A stretch of 64,000 nucleotides of DNA from Gambelia wislizenii (GCA_030847615.1 JAUMIR010000001.1:60959501-61023500), one strand, 5' to 3'; shown: positions 55,324 to 64,000, counted from the first letter of the stretch. The notes: a model not told the origin generated them from the letters alone. Numbers and translations are program-made.

Positions 55324-58235
55324 TCAAAGCATCCCCGACAGATGGCCATCCAGCCTCTGTTTAAAGACCTCCAAGGAAGGAGACCCCACCACGCTCCGAG
55401 GGAGTGTGTTCCACTGCCGAACAGCTCTGACTGTCAAAAAGTTCCTCCTCATGTTGAGGTGGAATCTCTGTTCCTGGAGCTTGCACCCATTGCTCCGTGT
55501 TCCAGTCTCTGGAGCAGCAGAAAACAAGCCTGCTCCATCCTCAGCGTGACATCCCTTCAAATACTTAAACAGGGCTATCATATCGCCTCTAAACCGTCTT
55601 TTTTCCAGGCTAAACATACCCAGCTCCCTAAGTCTCTCCTCATAAGGCATTGTTTCCAGACCTTTCACCATTTTAGTTGCCCTTCTCTGGACACGCTCCA
55701 ATTTGTCAATATCCTTTCTGAATTGTGGTGCCCAGAACTGGACACAGTATTCTAAGTGAGGTCTGACCAAGGCAGAATAGAGTGGCACTATTACTTCCCT
55801 TGATCTAGACACTATACTTCTATTGATACAGCCCAAAATTGCATTGGCCTTTTTAGCTGCCGCATCACACTGTTGGCTCATGTTCAACTTGTGGTCTACT
55901 AGGACTCCTAGATCCCTTTCGCACATAGTCTCATTCAGCCAGGTCTCTCCCATCCTATATTTATGCATTTCATTTTTCCGCCCTAAATGCAGTACTTTAC
56001 ATTTCTCCGTATTGAATTTCATTTTGTTAGCTTTGGCCCAGCTCTCCAGTCTATCCAGGTCATTCTGAATTTTGATCCTGTCCTCTAGGGTATTAGCTAC
56101 TCCTCCCAATTTGGTGTCATCTGCAAATTTGATAAGTATGCCCCTAATTCCCTCATCTAAGTCATTGATAAAGATGTTGAATAGCACTGGGCCCAGGACA
56201 GAACCCTGTGGCACCCCACTGGTCACATCTTTCCAAGACGAAGAGCAGCCACTGCTGAGCACCCTTTGGGTTCGGCCGGTCAACCAATTACAAATCCATT
56301 GAACAGTTAACTTGTCTAGCCCACATTCTACAAGCTTGTTTGCAAGAATGTCATGGGGACCCTTGTCAAAGGCCTTACTGAAATCAAGGTATGCAATGTC
56401 CACAGCATTCCCTTCATCTACCAAGCTGGTAACTTTATCAAAAAAAGAGATCAGATTAGTCTGGCATGACTTGTTTCTCTGAAACCCATGCTGACTTTTT
56501 GTGATTATGGCATTGCCTTCTAAATGTTCACAGACTCTCTGTTTAATGATCTGTTCTAGAATCTTCCCTGGTATTGATGTCAGACTAACTGGACGATAGT
56601 TGTTGGGATCCTCTTTTTTCCCCTTTTTGAAGATGGGAACAACGTTTGCCCTCCTCCAGTCTGCTGGGACTTCTCCTGTTCTCCAGGAGTTCTCAAATAT
56701 TATTGCCAATGGCTCTGAGATTATATTTGCCAGCTCTTTTAATACTCTTGGATGTAGTTCATCTGGTCCTGGAGATTTAAATTCATTTAGATTAAGAAGG
56801 TATTCCTGTACCACCTCTTTACTTATTTTCAGCTGGATTTCCCCTATTGTGTCCTCTGTTCCATTTTCCTCAGGTTGGTCCTCCTTTTCCTTTTCTGAAA
56901 ACACTGAGGCAAAGAAGGTGTTGAGTAATTCTGCCTTTTCTCTGTCCCCTGTTAGCATTTTGCCATCTTCTCCACGTAGTGGCCCTATCATTTCCTTCTT
57001 CCTCCTTTTGCTGCGGACATACCCAAAAAACCCTTTTTATTGTTCTTAACCTCCCTAGCAAGCCTGAGCTCATTCTGCACTTTAGCTTTTCTGACTTTAC
57101 TCCTACACGTGTTCGCTATCTGTTTGAATTCTTCTTTGGTGATATTCCCCCTTTTCCATTTCCTGTACATGTTCCGTTTAAAACTTAGCTCCATTGAAAG
57201 TTCTTTAGTCATCCATCCTGGTTTCTTGAGACACCTCCCATTTTTCTTCCTCAATGGTACTGTTTGAAATTGTGCCTTCAGTATCTCCCTTTTGAGAAAG
57301 TCAAAACCGTCTTGAGGTCCCTTCTCTTTTAGTATTCTTGACCATGGGATCATCCCCAGTATTTCCCTGAGTTTATTGAAATCAGCTCTCCTAAAGTCAA
57401 GAATGCGTGTCTGACTATGCCTGGCTTCTCCTTTCCATTGTATAACAAACTCCAGGAGAACATGATCACTCTCACCTAAGGATCCCACCACTTGCACCCC
57501 ATTAACAAGGTCGTCTCTGTTGGTTAGGATCAGATCTAAAATAGCTGACCCCCTTGTTGCCTCTTCCACCTTTTGGACCATGAAATTGTCTTCCAGGCAT
57601 GTAAGGAATTTGCTAGACCTTGTAGTTTTGGCTGAGTTAGATTGCCAGCAAATATCAGGATAGTTGAAGTCACCCATCACTACTACATCTCTCCTTTCTG
57701 CATGTATGTTCATCTGTTCTAGAAAGGCAACATCCAATTCCTCCGTCTGATTTGGGGGTCTGTAGTAGAGTCCCACAATAACATCCCTGTTGTTTCCCTC
57801 CCCTTTAATTTTTATCCAGATGCTCTCCACCTGGCTTCCAGTATTGATGTCATGGATCACTTCACTGGTGTAAATATCCCTGACATATAATGCTATTCCT
57901 CCTCCTTTCCTGTTTGGCCTGTTTCTCCTATAAAGGTTATACCCCTCTATTCCTACATTCCAATCATGAGACTCGTCCCACCAGGTTTCAGTAACACCTA
58001 TTATATCATATTTGTTTTGTAGTGCAAGGAGTTCTAGTTCATCTTTCTTATTTCCCATGCTCTGTGCATTAGTGTAGAGACATCTGAGACCATGTGTTCC
58101 CTTTACTTGCTCCCTGTGCAAGTTTTTTTGCCTCCCACTGTTGGGTCCTTGCGCTGTTTGCCTTGTTCCCTCTATGACAGTTTGACTATTTTCTCCAGCC
58201 CTTTTGCCTTCCAGAATACTGTCTCCCTCCCCCAT
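55324..58235 (-). pseudogene. CR1 ORF2: AP endonuclease and reverse transcriptase, one frameshift
   Basis: The ATG at 58235 lies 5 nt after the ORF1 stop, a tight arrangement that suggests reinitiation. The endonuclease has N56 (YTNAQSM), E83 (GVTETWWD), GDFN at 188-191 and SDH at 256-258, all present. After it the frame runs out at 56988. The RT part is open from 56991 to 55324 in another frame: SKAFD box, PQGSVLGPVLFN, catalytic FADD, and the C-terminal GHLSGML. The two frames are offset by one base, and the break coincides with a six-A run (+ strand 57025-57030), consistent with loss of one base or an assembly error. Apart from this the protein looks complete. Confidence 0.92.
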
Positions 58236-58240
58236 TTGAC

Positions 58241-59218
58241 TCAGTTTAAAGCCCTCCTGATCAAATTCTTGAGAGTGTTGGCAAAAATGTTTCTTCCAAC
58301 TGTTGTAAGATGCACCCCATCTCTTGCCAGAAGTCCCCCTGCATGGAAGCGCAGTCCATGATCCAAGAATCCAATTTGTTCTCGGCGACACCATCTACGG
58401 AGCCAGTTGTTTACGTCGGCTATTTTCCTCTCCCTTCTTGGACCATGCCCTTCAACTGGCAGAAGAGACGAGATGACCACCTGTGCGTTCATTTCTTTCA
58501 GCTTCCTCCCCAGGGCCTCATAATCTCTTCTGATCTTGGGAAAGCTGTGCCTTGCAGTATCATTGGTTCCCACATGGACCAAAAGGAAGGGGTAATGATC
58601 CGTAGGCTTGATGAGTCTTGTCAGCCTCTCGGTCACATCACAGATCTTTGCCCCAGGGAGACAACACACCTCCCGAGTCATCTTGTCAGGCCCACATACC
58701 GCTGCTTCTGTACCCCTCAGCAAGGAGTCCCCCACCACCACCACACGCCTCCGCTGAGGCTTCGCAGCTGCTGTTCCTTGCGGTGGTCCTCTCAAGGTCC
58801 CCTGCTCTACCCCTGAAGTCTGTCCATGCTGTTCTTCCTCGTTGTCCTTGATAAGGGAAAGGGCTTCAAATCGATTCTGTAGCTGCAAGCTGCTGGAAGA
58901 ATCCCTGGATTTTCTTGTTCTGTGTGTGACATTCCTCCAGCTGTCTACTTCCTGTGTCCGTGAAGTGACCCTCTCCTCCACAGCCACTTCCTCTGTGCGG
59001 TCCCCATCCAAGAGTGTTCGTTCTGTTTTGTCCAGGAAAACCTCTTGCTCCCGAATCTGTTGAAGTGTAGCTACCCGTGTCTCCAGCTGCTGTACTTTCT
59101 CCTCCAAGAGGGCTACCAGCTTGCATTTGGTGCATGTGAAGTTCTCCACGTCTGTAGACAAGAATAGAAACATCGCACAAGTGTTGCAAGTGACTGCTGC
59201 AGTCCCCTCAGTGTCCAT
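58241..59218 (-). CDS. CR1 ORF1: zinc ribbon, coiled coil and SGNH esterase
   Basis: An intact 325-residue protein. C11-x2-C14 and C29-x2-C32 form a zinc-ribbon-like pair. Residues 33-60 (LVALLEEKVQQLETRVATLQ) are a leucine-heptad coiled coil, likely for multimerisation. Residues 100-155 are a polar linker. Residues 158-325 are an SGNH/GDSL hydrolase: GDS at 163-165 (nucleophile S165), GTND at 217-220, and D300/H303 in DGVHLT. ORF1 esterase domains are known from CR1-like LINEs and are thought to act on lipids or to chaperone the RNA particle; the substrate is unknown. The ATG lies about 125 nt downstream of the last monomer. All catalytic residues are present. Confidence 0.93.
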   Translation of the reverse strand: MDTEGTAAVTCNTCAMFLFLSTDVENFTCTKCKLVALLEEKVQQLETRVATLQQIREQEVFLDKTERTLLDGDRTEEVAVEERVTSRTQEVDSWRNVTHRTRKSRDSSSSLQLQNRFEALSLIKDNEEEQHGQTSGVEQGTLRGPPQGTAAAKPQRRRVVVVGDSLLRGTEAAVCGPDKMTREVCCLPGAKICDVTERLTRLIKPTDHYPFLLVHVGTNDTARHSFPKIRRDYEALGRKLKEMNAQVVISSLLPVEGHGPRRERKIADVNNWLRRWCRREQIGFLDHGLRFHAGGLLARDGVHLTTVGRNIFANTLKNLIRRALN

Positions 59219-59575
59219 GATGAGAGCTTTTAGGTAATCTAAGAACTCTTAGTTAACGCTGAGAATGCTAAGCTGTACTTTTAGGTCTGCTGTATTTTTG
59301 TTTGGTTACTGAAATTCGCGCGCCGTTAGGCGTGCGCCTCTGGCTCTTGAGGGTAAAAGGGCAAGGTCAGAAGTTCAAGCCCCTCAGCAACAAGCAGCCT
59401 CTCCCAATAGTTTTTTAAAAAAATTCAATCTCCCCAGTCAGAATGGCTGTCCAGAAGTTGCTCTCCTTCTTCTCCCTGGCAGGAAACTGGCCTGGAAACT
59501 GGCAGGAAACTTGCTGTCCAGAAGCTGCTCTCCTTCTCTCTGGCAGGAAACTGGCCTGGAAAGCCTCTGCAAGGA

Positions 59576-59631
59576 CTTATATAGAGCTAGGCTCCCAGCT
59601 CCACCCCCTAATGACTCACAGGTGTGACTCA
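59576..59631 (-). promoter_or_regulatory. Monomer 1 promoter: TATA and two AP-1 sites
   Basis: On -: TGAGTCA at 59631-59625 and 59618-59612, then a G-rich GGGGGTGGAGC box, then TATATAAG at 59583-59576. Spacing from AP-1 to TATA is about 28 bp. Confidence 0.6.
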
Positions 59632-59858
59632 CAGGAAGGCTCTTGAGGGTAAAAGGGGAAGTTCAGAAGTTCAAGCCCCTCAGCAACAAGCAGCCTCTCC
59701 CAACAGTTTTTTAAAAAAATTCAAACTCCCCAGTCAGAATGGCTATCCAGAAGTTGCTTCCTTCTTCTCCCTGGCAGGAAACTGGCAGGAAACTTGCTGT
59801 CCAGAAGCTGCTCTCCTTCTCTCTGGCAGGAAACTGGCCTGGAAAGCCTCTGCAAGGA

Positions 59859-59914
59859 CTTATATAGAGCTAGGCTCCCAGCTCCACCCCCTAATGACTC
59901 ACAGGTGTGACTCA
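59859..59914 (-). promoter_or_regulatory. Monomer 2 promoter: TATA and two AP-1 sites
   Basis: Same arrangement: TGAGTCA at 59914-59908 and 59901-59895; TATATAAG at 59866-59859. Confidence 0.6.
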
Positions 59915-60148
59915 CAGGAAGGCCTCTGGCTCTTGAGGGTAAAAGGGGAAGTTCAGAAGTTCAAGCCCCTCAGCAACAAGCAGCCTCTCCCAACAGTTTT
60001 TTAAAAAAATTCAAACTCCCCAGTCAGAATGGCTATCCAGAAGTTGCTTCCTTCTTCTCCCTGGCAGGAAACTGGCAGGAAACTTGCTGTCCAGAAGCTG
60101 CTCTCCTTCTCTCTGGCAGGAAACTGGCCTGGAAAGCCTCTGCAAGGA

Positions 60149-60204
60149 CTTATATAGAGCTAGGCTCCCAGCTCCACCCCCTAATGACTCACAGGTGTGA
60201 CTCA
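60149..60204 (-). promoter_or_regulatory. Monomer 3 promoter: TATA and two AP-1 sites
   Basis: TGAGTCA at 60204-60198 and 60191-60185; TATATAAG at 60156-60149. This is the most upstream complete unit in LINE sense. Confidence 0.6.
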
Positions 60205-60440
60205 CAGGAAGGCCTCTGGCTCTTGAGGGTAAAAGGGGAAGTTCAGAAGTTCAAGCCCCTCAGCAACAAGCAGCCTCTCCCAACAGTTTTTTAAAAAAAT
60301 TCAAACTCCATATTCACATCTATGATAATAAAATTAATGTATGTGGTGTGCTTTGAAGCCATTACCTCTTTTTATAGACTGCTAATAGATAGGAACTTGT
60401 AAATGTATCCCACTTAATTTTTTTCTTTCCAATCTTCCCT

Positions 60441-60770
60441 TCATTCTTCAATCTTCAAATCCTTCATTCAAGACGGATCTTTTCCAGCAGGCCTTTCCTG
60501 AATAACTATCCCGGCCCAAGACTCGGCTGTCTTTTCTGAGCTGCAATCAGATTTTTTTAACTATTGTATGTTTTAATTTTTTTCTTTCTAATTTATATAT
60601 TTTTAATGACTGTATGTTTTAATCTTTTATAATCTAATATTATTTTAAGAGGCGGGTGGGCTAGGGTACTGTGTCTATGGAGTTTTTATATTGTAAGCCG
60701 CCCCGATTGCGTTGCAGAGGGGCGGGATAGAAATAAAATTTTATTATTATTATTATTATTATTCATTCTA
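60441..60770 (+). mobile_element. L2-type LINE 3' end
   Basis: ATTCAAGACGGATCTTTTCC...AGGCCTTTCCTGA, AT-rich 3' UTR, tail GTAAGCCGCCCCGATTGCG...GGGGCGGGATAGAAATAAAA and (TTA)n. Tail identical in layout to 11641-11748. Confidence 0.75.
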
Positions 60771-61049
60771 CAACAGCTACTTTGAGATCAATGACAGAGT
60801 GTTTTGGGAAACAGAAAAGTTCTCACACTGATTTTTGTGTACTGTCATTTTTGATGCTAGTTTTGTTTCTGTTTATTCTCTTGTACATAAATTGTTCTGT
60901 TTGCCCTGTATAGATGGCAGAGACAAATTGCTGGTTGACAAGTGATGGCATATTTCACATTAGAAGATCACCAAGACAATGGACCTCTGATGTTGTGGGT
61001 GACATTATTAGGACCTGTAATTAGGACCCGGGTAGATAGAATCATAGAA
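60771..61049. other. Intervening sequence, no feature
   Basis: Nothing recognised. Confidence 0.35.
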
Positions 61050-61623
61050 GTTTTTTCTGTGTTTTAGCTTTTCTGACTTTCTCTCTATACATGCTGGCTA
61101 TTTATTTGAATTCCTCTTTAGTGATTCCCCCTTTTTCCATTTCTTGTATATGTCTCTATTAAGTCTTAGCTCAGCTGAAAGCTCTTTAGACTTCCATTCT
61201 GGTTTCTTTAGGACCCCCCCCCCCCGTATTTTCCCTCCTACTGGAACTGCTTGAAATTGTGTCTTCAATATCCCACTTTTAAGAAACTCCTATTCATCAT
61301 GAACTCCCTTCTCTTTTAGTATTCCTGACCATGGGGTCACACCCAGTATTTTTCTTAAGTTTACTGAAATCAGTTTTTGTAAAGTCTAGAATGCCTGTCT
61401 GATTATGCTTGGCTTCCCATTTCTGCTGTATAACAAACTGCAGGAGAATATGGTCACTCCCACCTAAGGATCCCTCCATTAACTATGGCATCACTGTTGG
61501 TTAGGATCAGATCTAAAATAGCTGATCCCCTTGTTACCTCTTCTACCTTCTGGACAATTAAATTGCCTGCAAGGCAAGTGAGGAATTTGTTGGACTTTAT
61601 ATTCTTGGCAGAGTTTGAATTCC
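61050..61623 (-). pseudogene. Old CR1 ORF2 fragment, part 1
   Basis: - strand pieces NSAKNIKSNKFLTCLAGNLI, VQKVEEVTRGSAILDLILTN and GGSDHILLQFVIQQKWEAKH correspond to the endonuclease C-terminus (SDH present) and linker of the 55228 copy. Several frameshifts. It continues at 62980-63300 beyond the inserted element. Confidence 0.85.
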
Positions 61624-61693
61624 ATGCAGAAAATATAGAGAGACTGTAATATTTGTGGATATTGAACAAAGATGCACAAAAATAAAGCTATTA

Positions 61694-62359
61694 CAGTCGT
61701 CCCTTCACATTCGCGGGGGTTCTGTTCCGCGGACGCCCGCGAATGTGAAAAATCCGCGAATAACGACTCCCCTCCCCCCTCCCTCCCCAGGCCTTCGCGG
61801 GGCCTTCCTAGGCCCCGCGGAGGTCTCCCCGGCCCTCCCTCCACCCTCCCCAGGCCTTCGCGGGGCCTTGCTAGGCCCCGCGGAGGTCTCCCCAGCCCTC
61901 CCTCCCTCCCTCTCCAGGCCTTCGCGGGGCCTTGCTAGGCCCCGCGGAGGTCTCCCTGGCCCTCCCTCCCTCCCTCTCCAGGCCTTCGCGGGGCCTCCGG
62001 AGGGCCTCCGGGGGACCCGCGAAGGCCTCCCCACCCCTCCTCAGGCCTTCGCGGGGCCTCCGGAGGGCCTCCGGGGGACCCGCGAAGGCCTCCCCACCCC
62101 TCCTCAGGCCTTCGCGGGGCGTCCGGAGGGCCTCCGGGCATCCCGTGAAGGCCTCCCCACCCCTCCCCAGGCCTTCATGGGGCCTACGGAGCGCCTCCGG
62201 GGGCCCCGTGGAGGCCTCCCCGGGCCTCCCCGCTCCCTCCAGGTCTTTTCACGGGGCCTCTGGAGGCCCCGTGTCGCGGTTTTGGGGGGGCCCGGGGGGG
62301 CCCTCCCAAAACCGCAAATAACCAAAACCGCGAATATCAAGAATGTGGAGGGACAACTG
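61694..62359. mobile_element. pogo-like MITE with a 63-bp minisatellite, nested in 61624-62965
   Basis: Termini CAGTCGTCCCTTCACATTCG and GAATGTGGAGGGACAACTG with TA on both sides (61692-61693, 62360-62361). It lies within the left arm of the larger element, so it arrived later. Confidence 0.88.
61789..62300. repeat. 63-bp minisatellite, eight units
   Basis: Unit starts (AGGCCTTCGCGGGG) at 61789, 61852, 61916, 61980, 62043, 62106, 62169, and a diverged one at 62241. Each unit has a hairpin such as GGGGCCTTGCTAGGCCCC or CCTCCGG...CCGGGGG. Very CpG-rich. Confidence 0.92.
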
Positions 62360-62979
62360 TATATTCACAAAACGTGTTTAAATGGTATTATTCATTATTC
62401 ATAGTCAAAGACGGAGATCCAAGAAAAATTTATTGTGATTTTGGTAACCATGTACTTGGGTAATTCTCCTCTGAAACAGGAGCTTCTACCCACCAGTCGA
62501 AGACATAGACCCAAGAAAAATAGATTGTGATTTCAACATTGTCTCTCATAATCGCCGTTCCTTAATTAATGCATATAGGACTGTGGCCGCATCATTAATT
62601 GGTCTCCTTAAGAGTAATATATCGAATTTAACTTGTAAGAATACTGTTAATTTTTGTGAATGTATCCGCTCTACTTCATGTAACTATATTACATATTATG
62701 AATGTACTTACTAATTATAGATTGTGAATGTAAGAGCCATTCTGGTATATGTATTATATGAATTATATTCGTGAATATAACAACTTTATTTTTGGGATTA
62801 AGGTTCTATATAATCAGACTTTGTGAATGAATAATACCATTTAAACACATTTTGTGAATATAACAGCGTTATTTTTGTGTATGTTTGTTCAGTATCCACC
62901 AATATTATAGTCTCTCTATATTTTCTGTATGGTACTTTCAGATAACCTCCTGTAGTATAATTGCAAGAGTTTGAATTCC

Positions 62980-63300
62980 AACAGATATCAGGATGGTTGA
63001 AATCTTCCATTACTATTACACATCTCCTTTCTGAATGTTTGGTCATCTGTTCCAGGAAGGCATCATCCGAGTTTTCAGTCTGGCTTGGGGGTCTGTGGTA
63101 GACACCCCACAATGACATCATTGTTGTTTCTGTCCCCCTTAATTTTTATTCAGATGCTCTCAACCTGGCTTCCACAATTTAAGTCATGCATCTCTTCACA
63201 GGTGTTAACATCCTTGATATATAATGCTGCTACTACTCCTCTTCTGTTTGGTCTATTTCTCTGAAATAGGTTATACCCCTCTAGATGTGGGGACAGAGCT
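62980..63300 (-). pseudogene. Old CR1 ORF2 fragment, part 2 (endonuclease)
   Basis: - strand YHRPPSQTENSDDAFLEQMT, then RRCVIVMEDFNHPDICWNSN (the GDFN box changed to EDFN), and upstream wording matching 57700-57960. It continues 61050-61623 once the insertion is removed. Confidence 0.85.
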
Positions 63301-63740
63301 AGCATGGGTCTTGTCTCTATCTTTCCATGTTGTGTTGCCTGTTGTAGGTGAAAAGTTGTTTAAGGTTAGTGGTGGTGGGAACCATCTATAAACGAGCATA
63401 GTACTGTCATCAAAACCTGTGAGAGGGCACTGTTGTCCATAATGGGCTGTAGCTCATTAATATAATATGTTTCAATAGTCTCATCTAAGAGCTGTAGAAG
63501 ACAGCTAGTGGTGTTCTCTAGTTTTCTGTGTGGGGTCTGTCTTGTAGTAGAAGATTGTTCCTGGGTAGCAGTCTTGCCTTGTCAATTTATTTTTCATCTC
63601 CATGAGTGAGGTTTATAGTTTGGAAATGCCTGCTGTAAATCCATGAATTTTGAGACCCTGTCATGTGGATCTGAGCAGATGCAGTTCTATTGGACAGCTT
63701 AACTATAGACAAGAGATGTGGTGGTGTGTTGAGGGTAGAA
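63301..63740. other. Flank, no gene seen
   Basis: No recognisable feature. Confidence 0.35.
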
Positions 63741-63742
63741 TA

Positions 63743-64000
63743 CAGTCATGCCCCCGTATCCACTTATTCGCCATCTGCTGATTCAATTATCCACAGATGG
63801 CGACAACAAAGGGGTGTAGATGGGGAGGAGGAGAGATCTCGCCTCCCTTCTTCCTTCACCCCTGGGATCTCCCCCCAGGATAGCTCCTGTGGCGGGAATG
63901 GCAATGGGGCAAAGGGAGGTGAGGATGAGATCTTGCCTCCCTTCTCCCTTTGCCCCTGGAATTGCCCCTTGGGATCACTCCTGTGGTAGGAAAGTTGACA
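63743..64000. mobile_element. pogo-like MITE, cut by the window end
   Basis: After TA: CAGTCATGCCCCCGTATCC, then CTGATTCAATTATCCACAG as in 23688-24055. The interior holds two ~97-bp GC-rich units (GAGATCT(C/T)GCCTCCCTTCT...CTCCTGTGG). The right end is outside. Confidence 0.7.

Larger units (their letters stand above)
55228..60309 (-). mobile_element. Nearly complete CR1 LINE with tandem 5' monomers
   Basis: About 5.1 kb on the - strand. From 5' to 3': 3.3 tandem ~290-bp monomers (60309-59344), a short unique leader with CpGs (59343-59219), ORF1 (59218-58241), ORF2 (from 58235, with one frameshift), and a short 3' end closing in four CATAGAAT-type octamers (55228-55258). No target duplication is evident, as is usual for CR1. 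Copies at 11945 and 40919 are nearly identical over their shared span, so this lineage was recently active. Confidence 0.95.
59344..60309 (-). repeat. CR1 5' UTR tandem monomers (296 + 290 + 290 + 90 bp)
   Basis: Unit starts (CTCTTGAGGGTAAAA on +) are at 59344, 59640, 59930 and 60220; the fourth is cut at 60309. Units 2 and 3 appear identical. Unit 1, next to ORF1, differs by substitutions and a ~12-bp insertion (CTGGCCTGGAAA). Each complete unit holds a TATA box and two AP-1-like sites in LINE sense. Confidence 0.95.
61624..62965. mobile_element. Inserted element with ~113-bp inverted arms and 14-bp duplication
   Basis: It splits the old CR1. The target AGAGTTTGAATTCC occurs at 61610-61623 and again at 62966-62979. 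The left arm (61622-61693 continued at 62360-62405) and the right arm (62816-62932) are inverted copies at roughly 90% identity, e.g. CAGAAAATATAGAGAGACT and GTTTAAATGGTATTATTCAT. A ~33-bp tail follows the right arm. The interior (62406-62815) is AT-rich and has a direct repeat (AGATCCAAGAAAAATTTATT / AGACCCAAGAAAAATAGATT). No coding frame. Class unknown. Confidence 0.75.

Noticed and set aside
55267..57049. + strand open frames of 80-162 codons
   Set aside because: They are antisense shadows of the CR1 RT frame and recur at every young CR1 copy (12030, 41018).
58310..58816. 168-codon + strand open frame
   Set aside because: Antisense to CR1 ORF1/ORF2; no independent support.
59344..60309. 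Tandem repeats considered as a CRISPR-like or satellite array
   Set aside because: Units are 290 bp with no spacers, sit exactly at the 5' end of a CR1 in the right orientation, and carry promoter motifs.
61655..62404. 249-codon open + frame rich in Pro, Gly and Arg
   Set aside because: It runs through the 63-bp minisatellite of a MITE. A period divisible by three in most units keeps frames open on both strands, so it is not a gene.
1..64000. Endogenous retrovirus or LTR retrotransposon
   Set aside because: I looked for paired LTRs, primer-binding sites and gag/pol-type motifs and saw none; all RT-coding remnants are of non-LTR or Penelope-like type.

Overview
The window is non-coding-rich vertebrate DNA, most likely from a squamate reptile (lizard). 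This is inferred from the repeat mix: many CR1 LINE copies, some nearly identical to each other; L2-type and L1-type LINEs; a Penelope-like element; tRNA-derived and 5S-rRNA-derived SINEs; and many short TIR transposons (hAT-like with 8-bp duplications, Tc1/mariner-pogo-like with TA duplications). No bacterial or viral gene organisation is visible. The species cannot be named from the sequence alone.

One host gene can be supported, on the + strand. A CpG-rich, TATA-less promoter (about 1260-1700; E-box, GC boxes, CCAAT, NRF1 palindrome) precedes a first coding exon (2080-2148). A 23-kb intron follows, then exon 2 (25456-25534) and a large exon 3 (27533-28023). The three exons join in frame with correct splice sites and phases and encode 213 residues. 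The reading frame then runs into a donor site, and I could not find the last exon(s) in the remaining 36 kb. The first ~17 residues and the end of exon 3 resemble the FAM53 family. The middle does not match anything I recall, so the identification is tentative.

The rest is intron or flank built from layered transposons. From 0.5 to 10.6 kb there are fragments of one unassigned LINE, CR1 tails, a 349-bp near-perfect foldback element and pogo-like MITEs, one of which carries a GC-rich minisatellite. From 11.6 to 24.6 kb there are CR1, L2, a Penelope-like element with inverted flanking arms, an L1 ORF2 remnant and a second foldback element. From 25 to 55 kb there are SINEs, hAT MITEs, several nested insertions (CR1 into SINE, CR1 into hAT MITE, CR1 into an older repeat) and a few repeat-poor stretches that could be regulatory.

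The most notable object is a nearly complete CR1 retrotransposon on the - strand (55228-60309). It has an intact ORF1 (zinc ribbon, coiled coil, SGNH esterase) and an ORF2 (AP endonuclease plus reverse transcriptase) broken by one single-base frameshift. Its 5' end is made of 3.3 tandem ~290-bp monomers; each complete monomer carries a TATA box and two AP-1-like sites in the element's own transcriptional sense. Beyond it, an old CR1 holds a ~1.3-kb insertion with ~113-bp inverted arms and a 14-bp target duplication. One arm of that insertion is itself split by a pogo-like MITE filled with a 63-bp minisatellite.
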